From contig DAOTXX010000123.1 in the NCBI GenBank assembly GCA_034434835.1, forward strand, positions 11,949 through 75,948: a stretch of 64,000 bases of DNA, given 5' to 3'. The notes under the pieces are model-generated. The model did not search any database. It saw only the letters and a list, made by a program, of their open reading frames with translations, and had not been told where the DNA came from. Both the position numbers and the translations under genes were made by a program. Shown one piece after another: positions 31,289 to 40,211 of this stretch (its first letter is position 1; every line of letters begins with the position of its first letter). The DNA comes from JBGLNJ01 sp034434835. Lineage in GTDB: Bacteria; Chloroflexota; Anaerolineae; Fen-1058.

Positions 31289-33252
31289 ATCGAGCCATCG
31301 TGTGGTTTGTGCGTGATCGTCTTCGCGCGATCGGCCTGGGACTGTTGATCGTCGGTCTGGCTCTGCTGGTGTTCAAGATGTGGCAGGTCGCCTCGACGAT
31401 GCGCTCACTGCAGGGGCGCGTGACGCAGGCTCAATCGCTCGCGCGCTCGTCCAGCCTCAACCTGGATTTGGCTCAGATCGAAGCTTTGGTGCAGGGCGCG
31501 CGGTCGGATGTGCTGAGCTTGCGGAGCGATCTGGGGCCGCTGTTGTGGCTGGCACCCAAGTTGGGCTGGCTGCCTGGCATAGGCGGCGATGTGCAGGCTG
31601 CGCCGGCCTTGTTGGAGATGGCCGATGGGCTGACCGAGGCAGGTGTGCTGATGTGGCAGAGCCTATCGCCTCTGGCAACATCGTGGAATGTGTCCGGCCA
31701 GGCTCACGATCCAGGCATGATACAAAAAGCATTAGCCCAACTGGCTGCGTCCAGGCCGCCACTCGAACGGGCCAAGGCCGCGCTCGAGCGTGCGGCGAAC
31801 GCCCGTGCCTCGCTTCAAATGGATCGCCTGTCCGCCAGGTTTGCCGGTCCTGCGCGCAAACTGGATGCAGTGATGCCGCTGGCGCAGACAGGCGTAGATT
31901 TGGCACTGGGTGCGCCGGAAGTGTTGGGACTGGATGGACCGCGTACCTATTTGATCCTGGCGCTGAATGAAGATGAGCTGCGCCCAGGTGGCGGGTTCAT
32001 CACCGGCGTTGGTGAAGTGCGTCTGGAAGCAGGGCGGCTGGTCAAGATGAGCTTCCGTGATAGCTATGCTGTGGATGACTTTACCCGGCCCTATCCTGAT
32101 CCGCCCGAACCTCTGTACCGTTTCATGGGAATTGATCAGTGGGTCTTGCGCGATAGCAACTGGTCCTCCGATTTTCCTACGACGGCCCAGCAAGCCATTT
32201 CTCTTTACCGTCCTGGCTACCCTGTGTCGGTAGAGGGCGTGATCGCTGTGGATCAACAGGCAGTGCAAGGATTGGCAGGTGCCTTGGGACCGTTGACAGT
32301 GGAAGGAGTGAAGGAGCCACTCACGGGCGAGACGATCATTGCCCATATTCGTCGTGCCTGGGCGCCTGAAGATGGAACCCTGAGCGGCGAATGGTGGTCA
32401 AAGCGCAAGTCATTCATGGGGCCGCTTGCAGAGGCCGCCTGGAAGCGGGTAGAGAGTGGGCAAGTGGATTGGAGCACACTAGCGCAGGCGCTTGTTCGCT
32501 TGTTGGATGAAAAGCACCTATTGATTTATCTGCAGAATGCAGAGGCAGCTAGCGCCTTGGCGCAGCAGGGATGGGACGGAGCATTACGCACAGGCTCAGG
32601 TGATTTTTTGATGGTGGTGGACGCCAATCTGGGATACAACAAGGCTAGTGCGCGGATTCAACAAGCGATTGCTTATCAGGTAGATTTGGGTCAGCTCAAT
32701 CCTCAGGTCACCCTCACGTTAACTTATACTCACACCAGCGTCGTAGATTATCCCTGTCGCCCAGAGATTCACTACGATCCGGTCTATGAGCAGATGATGG
32801 ATCGCTGCTATTGGGATTACATTCAAGTCCATGTGCCGCTGGGCAGCCGCCTGCTTGATGCCACGCGCCTCCCGCTTCCCGGTTCGCTCTTTATCTCGGG
32901 CAAGCCCGATTCGGGTGAGGTTATAGTGCAGCCGGCTGCCGAAGGCCCATGGCTCTCGATGGGCGTGATAAGTGTGCTGCCCACCGCCTCGACACAAAAC
33001 CGTTTTATTCGCTGGACCTTGCCTGCGGGCGTGGTGCGGTGGCAGGGCAGCCAGAGTTGGTACATATTGCGTGTGCAAAAGCAGCCGGGGACGCGTGGTC
33101 ATCCATTGACCGTCCGGATTCGCCTGCCTGAAGGCGGCTCATTGCTGGACGTGACACCCGGCGCACAAGCAGTCGAAGGTCAATGGGTGATCTATCAGAC
33201 GACTCTGGAGCGTGATCGCACGTTCCAGCTTCATTTCAGGAGGCAGCCATGA
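31285..33252 (+). CDS. DUF4012 cell-surface protein
   Basis: 655 residues from a GTG at 31285 (GTGA overlap, TTGGAG upstream). One membrane helix near the start (IGLGLLIVGLALLVFKMW) places the rest outside. After a helical region (about 40-200) comes the DUF4012 core with YLILALNEDELRPGGGFITGVGEV, SYAVDDFTRPYPDPPEPLYRFM, WVLRDSNWSSDFP, and VSVEGVIAVDQQAVQ. The NEDELRPGGGF block recalls the LytR-CpsA-Psr/DUF4012 kinship, so transfer of a glycan to the wall or another carrier is possible. The family occurs in Gram-positive and Chloroflexota polysaccharide loci; the activity is unproven. Confidence 0.88.
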   Translation: MNRAIVWFVRDRLRAIGLGLLIVGLALLVFKMWQVASTMRSLQGRVTQAQSLARSSSLNLDLAQIEALVQGARSDVLSLRSDLGPLLWLAPKLGWLPGIGGDVQAAPALLEMADGLTEAGVLMWQSLSPLATSWNVSGQAHDPGMIQKALAQLAASRPPLERAKAALERAANARASLQMDRLSARFAGPARKLDAVMPLAQTGVDLALGAPEVLGLDGPRTYLILALNEDELRPGGGFITGVGEVRLEAGRLVKMSFRDSYAVDDFTRPYPDPPEPLYRFMGIDQWVLRDSNWSSDFPTTAQQAISLYRPGYPVSVEGVIAVDQQAVQGLAGALGPLTVEGVKEPLTGETIIAHIRRAWAPEDGTLSGEWWSKRKSFMGPLAEAAWKRVESGQVDWSTLAQALVRLLDEKHLLIYLQNAEAASALAQQGWDGALRTGSGDFLMVVDANLGYNKASARIQQAIAYQVDLGQLNPQVTLTLTYTHTSVVDYPCRPEIHYDPVYEQMMDRCYWDYIQVHVPLGSRLLDATRLPLPGSLFISGKPDSGEVIVQPAAEGPWLSMGVISVLPTASTQNRFIRWTLPAGVVRWQGSQSWYILRVQKQPGTRGHPLTVRIRLPEGGSLLDVTPGAQAVEGQWVIYQTTLERDRTFQLHFRRQP

Positions 33253-33755
33253 GACATTACCGACTTGGGATTATAATGCTCGCAGTCTTGGTGTTTGGGT
33301 TGTCTAGTGCGCCGGACTTGTGGGCGCTGCTCGGACAGGACCGTTACCGGCAGACAGTCCCCACGAGGACATCCTCTCCCCCACCACCCCCAACAGAGGA
33401 ACGTGAAAGGCCGACGCCGGTGCCGCCCACTGTACCAGTGCCAACGGCTACGCTCACGCCGACCCGCCGACCTAACACGCCGACTGCTACCGCGACCGCA
33501 GTGCCGGCTTCTCCCACCCCGCGCCCAACCACTGTTCCCGCGACGCAGACCAGTATTCCGCCGACATTGACCAACACTCCACCCGCAGCATCCAGTACAC
33601 CGGTTCCCGCGCCGATCTTGCCTCCAACCAGTACGCCGACGACGGTTGCTCCCGCATTGTCGCTGCCAGCAGGCAGTAGTTGGGCCTTGTGTATTGTAGG
33701 CCTGATCCTGCTCGTGGGCGGAGCGATATTGGTGTTTGCGCGTTCAAACAAATGA
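33249..33755 (+). CDS. Pro/Thr-rich surface protein with C-terminal membrane anchor
   Basis: 168 residues, overlapping the DUF4012 stop by ATGA. Signal peptide about 1-26 (YRLGIIMLAVLVFGLSSAP). Residues 34-41 are RQTVPTRT, a motif repeated in the two secreted proteins at 34920 and 35219. Residues 43-140 are almost only Pro, Thr, Ser, Val and Ala with charged EERERP near the front, a likely O-glycosylated extended stalk. A single hydrophobic segment (about 143-163) and ARSNK end the protein, so it spans or is anchored in the membrane. A surface protein and possible acceptor for the nearby glycosyltransferases. Confidence 0.8.
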   Translation: MRHYRLGIIMLAVLVFGLSSAPDLWALLGQDRYRQTVPTRTSSPPPPPTEERERPTPVPPTVPVPTATLTPTRRPNTPTATATAVPASPTPRPTTVPATQTSIPPTLTNTPPAASSTPVPAPILPPTSTPTTVAPALSLPAGSSWALCIVGLILLVGGAILVFARSNK

Positions 33756-33767
33756 CCTGTGGGGCAG

Positions 33768-34883
33768 ATGCGTAAACTTCCGAGCGCATTGTTGGCAGGG
33801 CCGATCTTGCTAGTGGTGAGCCTGATCCTGATGGTGGCAGTGGGGGCACGAGGCGATATGATGCTGCCTGTGGCGACTCTTGCTCTGCAGACACGCCTCA
33901 CGCCCGAACGGACCCCGCCCCAGCTTTCTGACACGCCGGTCGTTTCCACGAAGGTCCCTTTGTGGCTGGGGCGTGCTCGCTTTGGTGTGGGCGTGCCTGG
34001 CTATCCGCTATCGTCCTCTGTCAGCTTGCCAGCTGAGCAACTGGGCATTGGGTGGTACGTCAACTGGAACACAAGCGCCAGTCCAGCCCGTCCGGGCGGC
34101 GTCGAGTTCGCACAAATGATTCGCGTCAAGCACGGTATGCTCAATCCGCCGCTCTCGACCATTGCGGACATCGCGCGCTCAGTGCCTGGCTCGCTGTGGC
34201 TGGTGGGCAACGAGCCAGACCGCGCCACTTGGCAAGATGACGCGACTCCGGTACAATACGCCGCGGCCTATCACCAGGCCCATGAGGCGATCAAGCAGGC
34301 CGACCCGACGGCGTTGGTCGCTATAGCGGGAGTGATTCAACCGACCCCTTTGCGATTACGCTATCTGGATGCAGTGCTGGCGGCTTATCAGCAACTATAC
34401 GGCGAAGTGATGCCGGTAGATGTGTGGAACGTTCACAATTTCATCCTGCGCGAAGAGCGTGGTTCGTGGGGAGCAGAAATCCCGCCCGGTTTGTCGGAGG
34501 ATCAGGGGGTTTTGTATGATGTGGATGATAACGACAACTTGGAGATTTTCAAGTCGCAAATCCTGTCTTTCCGCCGATGGATGAAGGATCGCGGTCAACG
34601 GGACAAACCCTTGATCGTCTCTGAATATGGGATTGTCATGCCGCCGGATTATGGCTTTGGCCCAGAGCGCGTGATCCGGTTCTTGCACGGGACATTTGAT
34701 TTTTTCCTTTCCGCAAGCGATCCTGAGTTGGGATATCCCCCAGACGGAAACCGCTTGGTTCAGCGATGGTGCTGGTACAGCCTGGCCGATACCGGGTACC
34801 CGGCCGGGAATTTGTTGGATCCGCAGACAGGTCAGATGACAGAGGTGGGTCAGGCATGGCGGGAATATGTGATGGGGAAATAG
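33768..34883 (+). CDS. Secreted clan-A glycosidase-like protein
   Basis: About 371 residues from the ATG at 33768 (GGGG just upstream; a GTG at 33759 is possible). Hydrophobic segment about 6-25 is a signal or anchor. The body is a TIM-barrel glycosidase-like domain: LGIGWYVNWN, LWLVGNEPDRATW (E149, acid/base position), VDVWNVHNFIL, and PLIVSEYGI (E286, nucleophile position). Both catalytic-type glutamates are there. It is paralogous to the larger protein encoded at 35219 (GNEPDR, YLD-VL-A-YQ-LYG, MPVDVWN). The likely target is an extracellular beta-glycan, perhaps the product of this locus (processing or release); substrate unknown. Confidence 0.82.
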   Translation: MRKLPSALLAGPILLVVSLILMVAVGARGDMMLPVATLALQTRLTPERTPPQLSDTPVVSTKVPLWLGRARFGVGVPGYPLSSSVSLPAEQLGIGWYVNWNTSASPARPGGVEFAQMIRVKHGMLNPPLSTIADIARSVPGSLWLVGNEPDRATWQDDATPVQYAAAYHQAHEAIKQADPTALVAIAGVIQPTPLRLRYLDAVLAAYQQLYGEVMPVDVWNVHNFILREERGSWGAEIPPGLSEDQGVLYDVDDNDNLEIFKSQILSFRRWMKDRGQRDKPLIVSEYGIVMPPDYGFGPERVIRFLHGTFDFFLSASDPELGYPPDGNRLVQRWCWYSLADTGYPAGNLLDPQTGQMTEVGQAWREYVMGK

Positions 34884-34919
34884 GCCAGCTTTATCTCGGT
34901 CAATGCAGGGAGGTAAGCA

Positions 34920-35126
34920 ATGACTAAACGTTCTCGGATTGTGTTGGCATGCCTGGGTGCGCTCCTGGTGCTGACCATGGTGCTGTCTCTGGGCACTCCG
35001 GGCTGGGCGGCACCAGATCAGTCACTGGGGCGCCAAACTGTGCCCACGCGCACGCCAGCTCCGACGCTGATACCATGGGCTTATCTGCCTGTTGTGATAA
35101 AGAATGCCTCCGCTCCGACGCAGTAA
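34920..35126 (+). CDS. 68-residue secreted peptide: signal, RQTVPT linker, LPVV tail
   Basis: 68 residues with GGGAGG 7 nt before the ATG, so it is a real gene. Signal peptide about 1-31 (RIVLACLGALLVLTMVLSLGTPGWA). The mature part is only APDQSLGRQTVPTRTPAPTL then YLPVVIKN (55-62) and a short tail. It is about half identical to the first 63 residues of the protein at 35219 (same RQTVPT and YLPVV blocks), so it looks like that protein without its body. It may be a genuine short surface peptide or the leftover of a duplicated gene whose body was lost. Confidence 0.75.
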   Translation: MTKRSRIVLACLGALLVLTMVLSLGTPGWAAPDQSLGRQTVPTRTPAPTLIPWAYLPVVIKNASAPTQ

Positions 35127-35218
35127 GCCTGGCTGGCAAATATTCGAGTCCTGGACGTATGATGACAGGTGAGCGGCAGTGGAGCGCGAATGTGAATTTG
35201 TCTGAACGGAGGTGCGTA

Positions 35219-36883
35219 TTGAGACGAGGTCGTATCTTGTATTTCTTGTTGCTGAGCGGTCTGGCGTGCGCTCTGACGTTGGTGCTGATGCCGGAGGCCC
35301 CAGGTTGGGCTGCATCTTCCCAATCCCCTGGACGTCAGACTGTTCCCACGCACACGCCGGTACCGACGTTGCCACCCCAGGCTTATCTTCCTGTGGTACT
35401 CAATCATTCTGGATCACAGGAGACTTTTCCCAATTGCCGCTATGGGGTGGCAGTATTGAATGTGACTCAAACCAACTGGTTACCCACACTCAATGTTGGC
35501 TGGTATTTAGACTTTGGCGCACATGTCTCCACCGGGCCAGGCAATGTAGAGTTTGTCCAGGTTATCCGTATCAGGCAAAACAAGAACGGTTGTACCTATT
35601 TACCAGGATATTCGGTCACCCCGCCGCTGACAGATATCGGTTTGGGAGCTCTGGTCGCTGCCAATCCTGGGGCTTTGTGGATAGTGGGAAACGAGCCGGA
35701 CCGCGGTCCCAGCCCCCCAAGCTGCACAGTAGGTGCCCAAGATGACACATATCCCCAAGTCTATGCTCAAGCTTACCATGACGTCTACCACTTTATCAAA
35801 GAACGCGATGCAACAGCTCAAGTGGCCGTGGCTGGCCTAGTTGAAGTGACACCTGGAAGACTCCAATATCTGGATAGGGTGTGGCAAACTTATTTGCAGC
35901 TTTACAACACACCTATGCCCGTTGATGTATGGAATATGCATCTGTATATTCTATCCGAAGCGTTGCCGGATGGACAACCTAACGGTATTGCCAACATAGC
36001 GGTAGGCACCGATCCCGCCTTGGCCATGAGAGAAAGCCCGGGGAATAGGGAAGGGTGCGTCAACCCGACAGACAACATCTACTGTTTTGCAGAACATGAT
36101 AGTTTGACTATCCTTGCCCAACAAATCGCAGCGATGCGAACATGGATGAAACAGCATGGGCAACAGAATAAACCACTGATCTTGTCCGAGTATTCGCAAC
36201 TCTTCCCATTCGAAGATTACGACCATCCCGACAATCCTACCACCTGCTGGGTTCAAGACGAATACGGCAAGTGTTTTACCCCTGCCCGGGTCAGTAACTT
36301 TATGACCCGGACATTTAACTATCTCGAAACTGCTGCTGACCCCCAACTAGGCTACAGAATTGATAACAATCGGTTGGTACAACAGTGGCTGTGGTTCAGC
36401 GTCAACTACCATGGTGCGGGTAGCGCAAGCAACTTGGTGACCGACACTTTGACATCGCTCACGCGAGTGGGACAGGTGTTTTCTAGCACCGTCAATAATC
36501 TTGCGACTTTTATAGATGTATTGCCCGGCAGCGTCGCTAACCCAGTCGCCTTTTATTCCGCGCCGGATGAGGCAGTGACTGTAACCCTATCGGTGGACGT
36601 TTACAACATTGGTAACACTTTTACGACTGACCTGCTAACAGTGACGTTTTACTCAAACGCAGATTTGACTGGAGTGATTGACTCGCAAATACTCACAAAA
36701 AGCGTTGGGGGATGTAGCCGCCGAGCGCAAACTGTCACCGCAACTTGGCCAAACCTGACAAGTGGACCACACCCTTATTGGGTTCAAGTGGAGGGCGACG
36801 CGCCTCGAACGCAGAACAATGTTGTGCAAGGCACAATCCTGGTCAATCCCCTCCAAGTGTTTCTGCCAGTCGTTCTCAGATAG
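35219..36883 (+). CDS. Secreted glycosidase-like protein with CARDB-like domain and LPVVLR tail
   Basis: 554 residues from a TTG at 35219: CGGAGG lies 6 nt upstream and the signal peptide (about 1-31, RILYFLLLSGLACALTLVLM) begins right there. Residues 39-46 are RQTVPTHT and 55-63 AYLPVVLNH. The catalytic-like domain (about 70-430) has LWIVGNEPDRG (E159) and PLILSEYSQLFP (E324), paralogous to the 33768 protein but with Cys-containing insertions. A beta domain like CARDB follows (about 445-540). The last residues are VFLPVVLR. In-frame sequence upstream of the TTG covers the 68-residue gene in another frame and is not coding. Confidence 0.85.
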   Translation: MRRGRILYFLLLSGLACALTLVLMPEAPGWAASSQSPGRQTVPTHTPVPTLPPQAYLPVVLNHSGSQETFPNCRYGVAVLNVTQTNWLPTLNVGWYLDFGAHVSTGPGNVEFVQVIRIRQNKNGCTYLPGYSVTPPLTDIGLGALVAANPGALWIVGNEPDRGPSPPSCTVGAQDDTYPQVYAQAYHDVYHFIKERDATAQVAVAGLVEVTPGRLQYLDRVWQTYLQLYNTPMPVDVWNMHLYILSEALPDGQPNGIANIAVGTDPALAMRESPGNREGCVNPTDNIYCFAEHDSLTILAQQIAAMRTWMKQHGQQNKPLILSEYSQLFPFEDYDHPDNPTTCWVQDEYGKCFTPARVSNFMTRTFNYLETAADPQLGYRIDNNRLVQQWLWFSVNYHGAGSASNLVTDTLTSLTRVGQVFSSTVNNLATFIDVLPGSVANPVAFYSAPDEAVTVTLSVDVYNIGNTFTTDLLTVTFYSNADLTGVIDSQILTKSVGGCSRRAQTVTATWPNLTSGPHPYWVQVEGDAPRTQNNVVQGTILVNPLQVFLPVVLR

Positions 36884-37004
36884 ACTGTGGTGCCAGGCTG
36901 ATATACATTACCGGCCTAACCCTGGTGTCTCCATTCGTTGGTTGCAGGTCCCCAGAGTGTCAATTCCAAGAATTGCTTGTGAAACTTCGAGATCTGCTGT
37001 GCGG

Positions 37005-38510
37005 ATGAATTCGCGGTGGCGAAGTTTCCTGTTATTCGTCGCCATCATAGCGGCTATTATGGCACAGATTCCCGCTATCCTGCGAGTGCATATCGTTGAG
37101 TACGACGAAGCGGTCTATATGGACATAGCTCGTAATATCCAACGCATTGGCGCCCCCATTCGCTCTTCAGGAGCAAAGGGTGTTTATGATGTGCATGCTC
37201 CGCTATATGTGCACCTGCTGAGTCTGTACGCAGGACCGTCAGTGCAAGACATTTTCATCGCTCGGCTGATTACATCTTTGTTTGGATTGGGGAGTATCAT
37301 CCTTGTTTTTTTGATTGGGGAGCGGTTGGCTGGCACGCTCGCAGGATTTGTTGCTGCTCTCGTGTTGGCTGTCAATCCATTGTTTGCCCTTTACTCGTTC
37401 TTTATTCGCATGGAGATTCCATCGGTTTTCATGTTGCTCGTAGGATTGCTTGCCTGGCTTGGTTGCAATGATAAAACACCGCCAAGTCGGTTGATCTTGG
37501 CTGGTTCGGTGTTCGCCTTAGCAGTATTATTTCGTGAGTTTTCCCTTCCGTTTGTAGTCTGTTGCAGCTCATATAGCTTGGTTATGTGTCGGTCGAAACG
37601 GCAAATTCTTCAAAGCGCCCTGCTCAGCCTGCCAGCTATCCTGGCCTTTGTAGCATGGTTGGTGTGGCTGAACAACCAATCGCCTAGCCAATTCCAGGGC
37701 TTGGTTGCGCGCTGGGTGAGTAGCTCGGTGGGAAGTAGCCTTGAGTCGCGCCAACTCGTTTCCGCATCCGATTGGGGCAAGCACCTCGCTCAAAATGTGT
37801 TGGGCGTCATTGTATCGGCCTCATTCGCCATCGCTACGGCGCGTGTTTTGCGCAATGTCCGCAACAGCGTCGCTGACATGCGACTCTTTTTCGCAGGTTA
37901 TGTAGGGATAGCCGTTGGCTCCTCATTCTTCATATCTCTCAAAGAACCTCGCCACCTGATCGAAGTGATCCCGATGGCGGCGTTACTGGTCGCACTCAGC
38001 GTAAATTGGAATACTGTTCTGGACTGGGCGCGACGGAACACAGTGCGAACAAGCTTGACCCTGTTAGGTTTGGTGATAACGCTGATTCTAATCTCTCCAA
38101 TCCGAGTGCCGCTCAGGGACAGATTGAACCCAAGAAATTGGTTTGAGCCAACATACGCGCATCGTGTCTTTAACAATGATCCCTACTATAATATATTGCG
38201 TGTGGCGGGTCAGTACATCCTGGAGCGTACCTCGCCGAACGAACGGGTCACAGTGGTGCACGAAGCAACTGTAACGGGCTACTATGCCGACCGACACTAT
38301 GAAATGCTTTATACCTTGCCTTATGAGCGTGTACTTCAGATTCTTGACTGTACGCGCTACCTGGTGTGGGACCACACGGTGTTTCCAAAATTATCAAGCG
38401 AGCAAATCAAGTCCGTGGAAGACTATGTGATGCAACACTTTGTGGTCGAACAGGTGATTCAAGATGCGTACCGTCAAGTGACGATTTATCATCGTATCAA
38501 TGTCCAATAA
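37005..38510 (+). CDS. GT39-like membrane glycosyltransferase
   Basis: 501 residues from the ATG at 37005; the open frame reaches back into the preceding gene but lacks coding character there. About ten hydrophobic segments. The first outer loop has VEYDEAVYMDIARNI with the catalytic-type Asp-Glu of PMT/ArnT/GT39 enzymes, and later DVHAPLYVHLLSLY. A C-terminal soluble part ends NERVTVVHEATVTGYYADR. It should use polyprenyl-phosphate-linked sugar on the outer face. The 121 bp before it (36884-37004) show no clear site. Base composition is a little more AT-rich than in the first genes of the locus, as in other genes of this middle segment. Confidence 0.85.
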   Translation: MNSRWRSFLLFVAIIAAIMAQIPAILRVHIVEYDEAVYMDIARNIQRIGAPIRSSGAKGVYDVHAPLYVHLLSLYAGPSVQDIFIARLITSLFGLGSIILVFLIGERLAGTLAGFVAALVLAVNPLFALYSFFIRMEIPSVFMLLVGLLAWLGCNDKTPPSRLILAGSVFALAVLFREFSLPFVVCCSSYSLVMCRSKRQILQSALLSLPAILAFVAWLVWLNNQSPSQFQGLVARWVSSSVGSSLESRQLVSASDWGKHLAQNVLGVIVSASFAIATARVLRNVRNSVADMRLFFAGYVGIAVGSSFFISLKEPRHLIEVIPMAALLVALSVNWNTVLDWARRNTVRTSLTLLGLVITLILISPIRVPLRDRLNPRNWFEPTYAHRVFNNDPYYNILRVAGQYILERTSPNERVTVVHEATVTGYYADRHYEMLYTLPYERVLQILDCTRYLVWDHTVFPKLSSEQIKSVEDYVMQHFVVEQVIQDAYRQVTIYHRINVQ

Positions 38511-38512
38511 AG

Positions 38513-39781
38513 ATGAGGAAACTTGTGCCGGTTCTCGAGTTCAATCAAGTTTCAAAGAGATTTCACCTCAATCCTTCCAAGCCGCGCTCGTTTCTTGAAG
38601 CTATCACATCACTCGGCAAGCGGCGCACGAACGAGTCTGGCGTAGATTCAGAGTTCTGGGTCTTGCGTGATTTTTCGACAACTGTGCATCCTGGCGAAGC
38701 GGTGGGCATCATCGGCAATAATGGCGCGGGTAAGAGTACGATCCTCAAGTTGGCCGCCGGGATCATTGCGCCGACTCAAGGCCGCGTTGTGCTCAACGGT
38801 CGCGTGGGCGCACTGCTCGAGATCGGCGTCGGCTTCCACCCCGACCTGAGTGGGCGAGAAAACATTTATCTGAACGGGGCGATCATTGGCCTGAGCCGGC
38901 ACGAGATGAAGGCACGGCTCGATGAGATCGTTGCTTTTTCTGAAATCGGCGAGTTCATTGACGTGCCGGTCCGGCACTATTCGTCGGGAATGTTGGTGCG
39001 CCTGGGCTTTTCCGTCGCTACGAGCATCAGCCCCGACATTTTGCTGGTGGACGAAGTGCTGGCCGTCGGCGACTGGGCGTTTCGATACAAATGCCTTGAG
39101 CGCATCGAGATGATGCTCAAGCAAGGCACAGCGATCCTTTATGTTTCGCATGGCCTCGATGAGGTGCGCCATCTGTGCCAGCGGGCCATCTGGATCGAGC
39201 ACGGCCGCGTGCAGGTGGAGGGCAAGCCAGACGAAGTGGTGCGCGCCTACATCAACGCCTCGCTTGAGGAGCACGGGACGCATGTGTGGGAATTGGGCGA
39301 TGCGCAGGATCGCGGACGACGCATGGGCAGTGGCGAAGTCGAGATCACCGGCGTGGCGATCTTGGATAGTTATGGCCATCCATGCGACAGCTTTCTGAAT
39401 GGCTCGCCTTTTGTGGTGCGAATTGACTATCATTGTCGCCAACCTGTCGAACACTTGGCTTTTGGGCTAAGCATTTATGCTGAGGATAATACGTGGATCA
39501 CTAGTCCGAATTCCATCGAACAGAATCATAACCTTCAATTGGGTGAGGCGGGTAGCGTCTACTACGTGGTAGACGAGTTGCCGCTCAAGGCAGGCAACTA
39601 TGAGCTGACAGTGACAGTGTTCGATCCGAGCGTGGCCATGTACAAGCCATATGACCACTTGCATCGCAAGTATCGCTTTACGGTGGTGGAGCGCGCAAGG
39701 CCCTTGCCTCAGGATGGTTGGGTCGAATTGCCACATCATTGGTTGGACGAACAAGGTTGGGCTCGCGCTTTCCCAAAGTGA
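38513..39781 (+). CDS. Wzt-like polysaccharide ABC transporter ATPase
   Basis: 422 residues from the ATG at 38513. The N-terminal ABC domain has Walker A IIGNNGAGKST, the group-specific LLEIGVGFHPDLSGRENIYLNG, signature YSSGMLVRLGFSVA, Walker B ILLVDEVLAVGD and SHGLDEV. Residues about 275-400 form the Wzt C-terminal beta-sandwich that recognises the terminal cap of the glycan before export. This is the KpsT/Wzt type, which normally works with a Wzm/KpsM ABC-2 permease encoded next to it. No such permease is visible in this window, so the partner is encoded elsewhere or the export route is unusual. Confidence 0.92.
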   Translation: MRKLVPVLEFNQVSKRFHLNPSKPRSFLEAITSLGKRRTNESGVDSEFWVLRDFSTTVHPGEAVGIIGNNGAGKSTILKLAAGIIAPTQGRVVLNGRVGALLEIGVGFHPDLSGRENIYLNGAIIGLSRHEMKARLDEIVAFSEIGEFIDVPVRHYSSGMLVRLGFSVATSISPDILLVDEVLAVGDWAFRYKCLERIEMMLKQGTAILYVSHGLDEVRHLCQRAIWIEHGRVQVEGKPDEVVRAYINASLEEHGTHVWELGDAQDRGRRMGSGEVEITGVAILDSYGHPCDSFLNGSPFVVRIDYHCRQPVEHLAFGLSIYAEDNTWITSPNSIEQNHNLQLGEAGSVYYVVDELPLKAGNYELTVTVFDPSVAMYKPYDHLHRKYRFTVVERARPLPQDGWVELPHHWLDEQGWARAFPK

Positions 39782-39837
39782 CAAGGGAAGATTCAATCTG
39801 CGCACGTGTTATGCCTTTAGCTACAAGAGAGGCTCCC

Positions 39838-40209
39838 GTGAATAATCAACACCAACCTTTCGAATTACCCGAAATTCGCGAGCACGATTTCCAGTCCCGT
39901 GTGCCAGTGCTCGGCCCCATCATTCAGTTCATTCGGCGCGCGTTGTATCAACTGACGGCCAAATGGGGCATCGTTGTGGTGATCGATCAACAGAACCGGA
40001 TGAATCAGATGATCATGCAACACCTGAACCGCCAAGCATGCGAACTCGATACCCGGCTGCGTGAGCTCGATGACCGGCTTATTGATCAAGATCGCGACCT
40101 GGCTTATTTAAGCCGCACGATTGCCGAGTTGGAACTTCGACAGCGTCATCTCGCCAAGTTACTTCGACCACAGTCTCACTCTGAGCCTCAGCCTCCGACC
40201 GTTGAGTAG
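39838..40209 (+). CDS. Small coiled-coil protein preceding a GT4 gene (companion family, copy 1)
   Basis: 123 residues from a GTG at 39838 (GAGAGG 5 nt upstream; an ATG at about 39811 is possible). Core: SRVPVLGPIIQFIRRALYQLTAKWGIVVVIDQQNRMNQMIM, a basic amphipathic helix then a QQN step, followed by heptad-like LDTRLRELDDRLIDQDRDLAYL and a Pro-rich end. Two more genes, 44767 and 46531, share the VP-LGP-(V/I)-(R)R-(A)-Q-(N) core. This copy lacks the IEIHD head present in the other two. It ends 2 bp before the ATG of a GT4 gene. No known function; membrane-associated scaffold is a guess. Confidence 0.75.
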   Translation: MNNQHQPFELPEIREHDFQSRVPVLGPIIQFIRRALYQLTAKWGIVVVIDQQNRMNQMIMQHLNRQACELDTRLRELDDRLIDQDRDLAYLSRTIAELELRQRHLAKLLRPQSHSEPQPPTVE

Positions 40210-40211
40210 CG

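Noticed and set aside
34949..35218. Upstream in-frame extension of the glycosidase-like protein at 35219
   Set aside because: It overlaps the 68-residue gene in another frame. The signal peptide and ribosome site mark the TTG at 35219 as the start.
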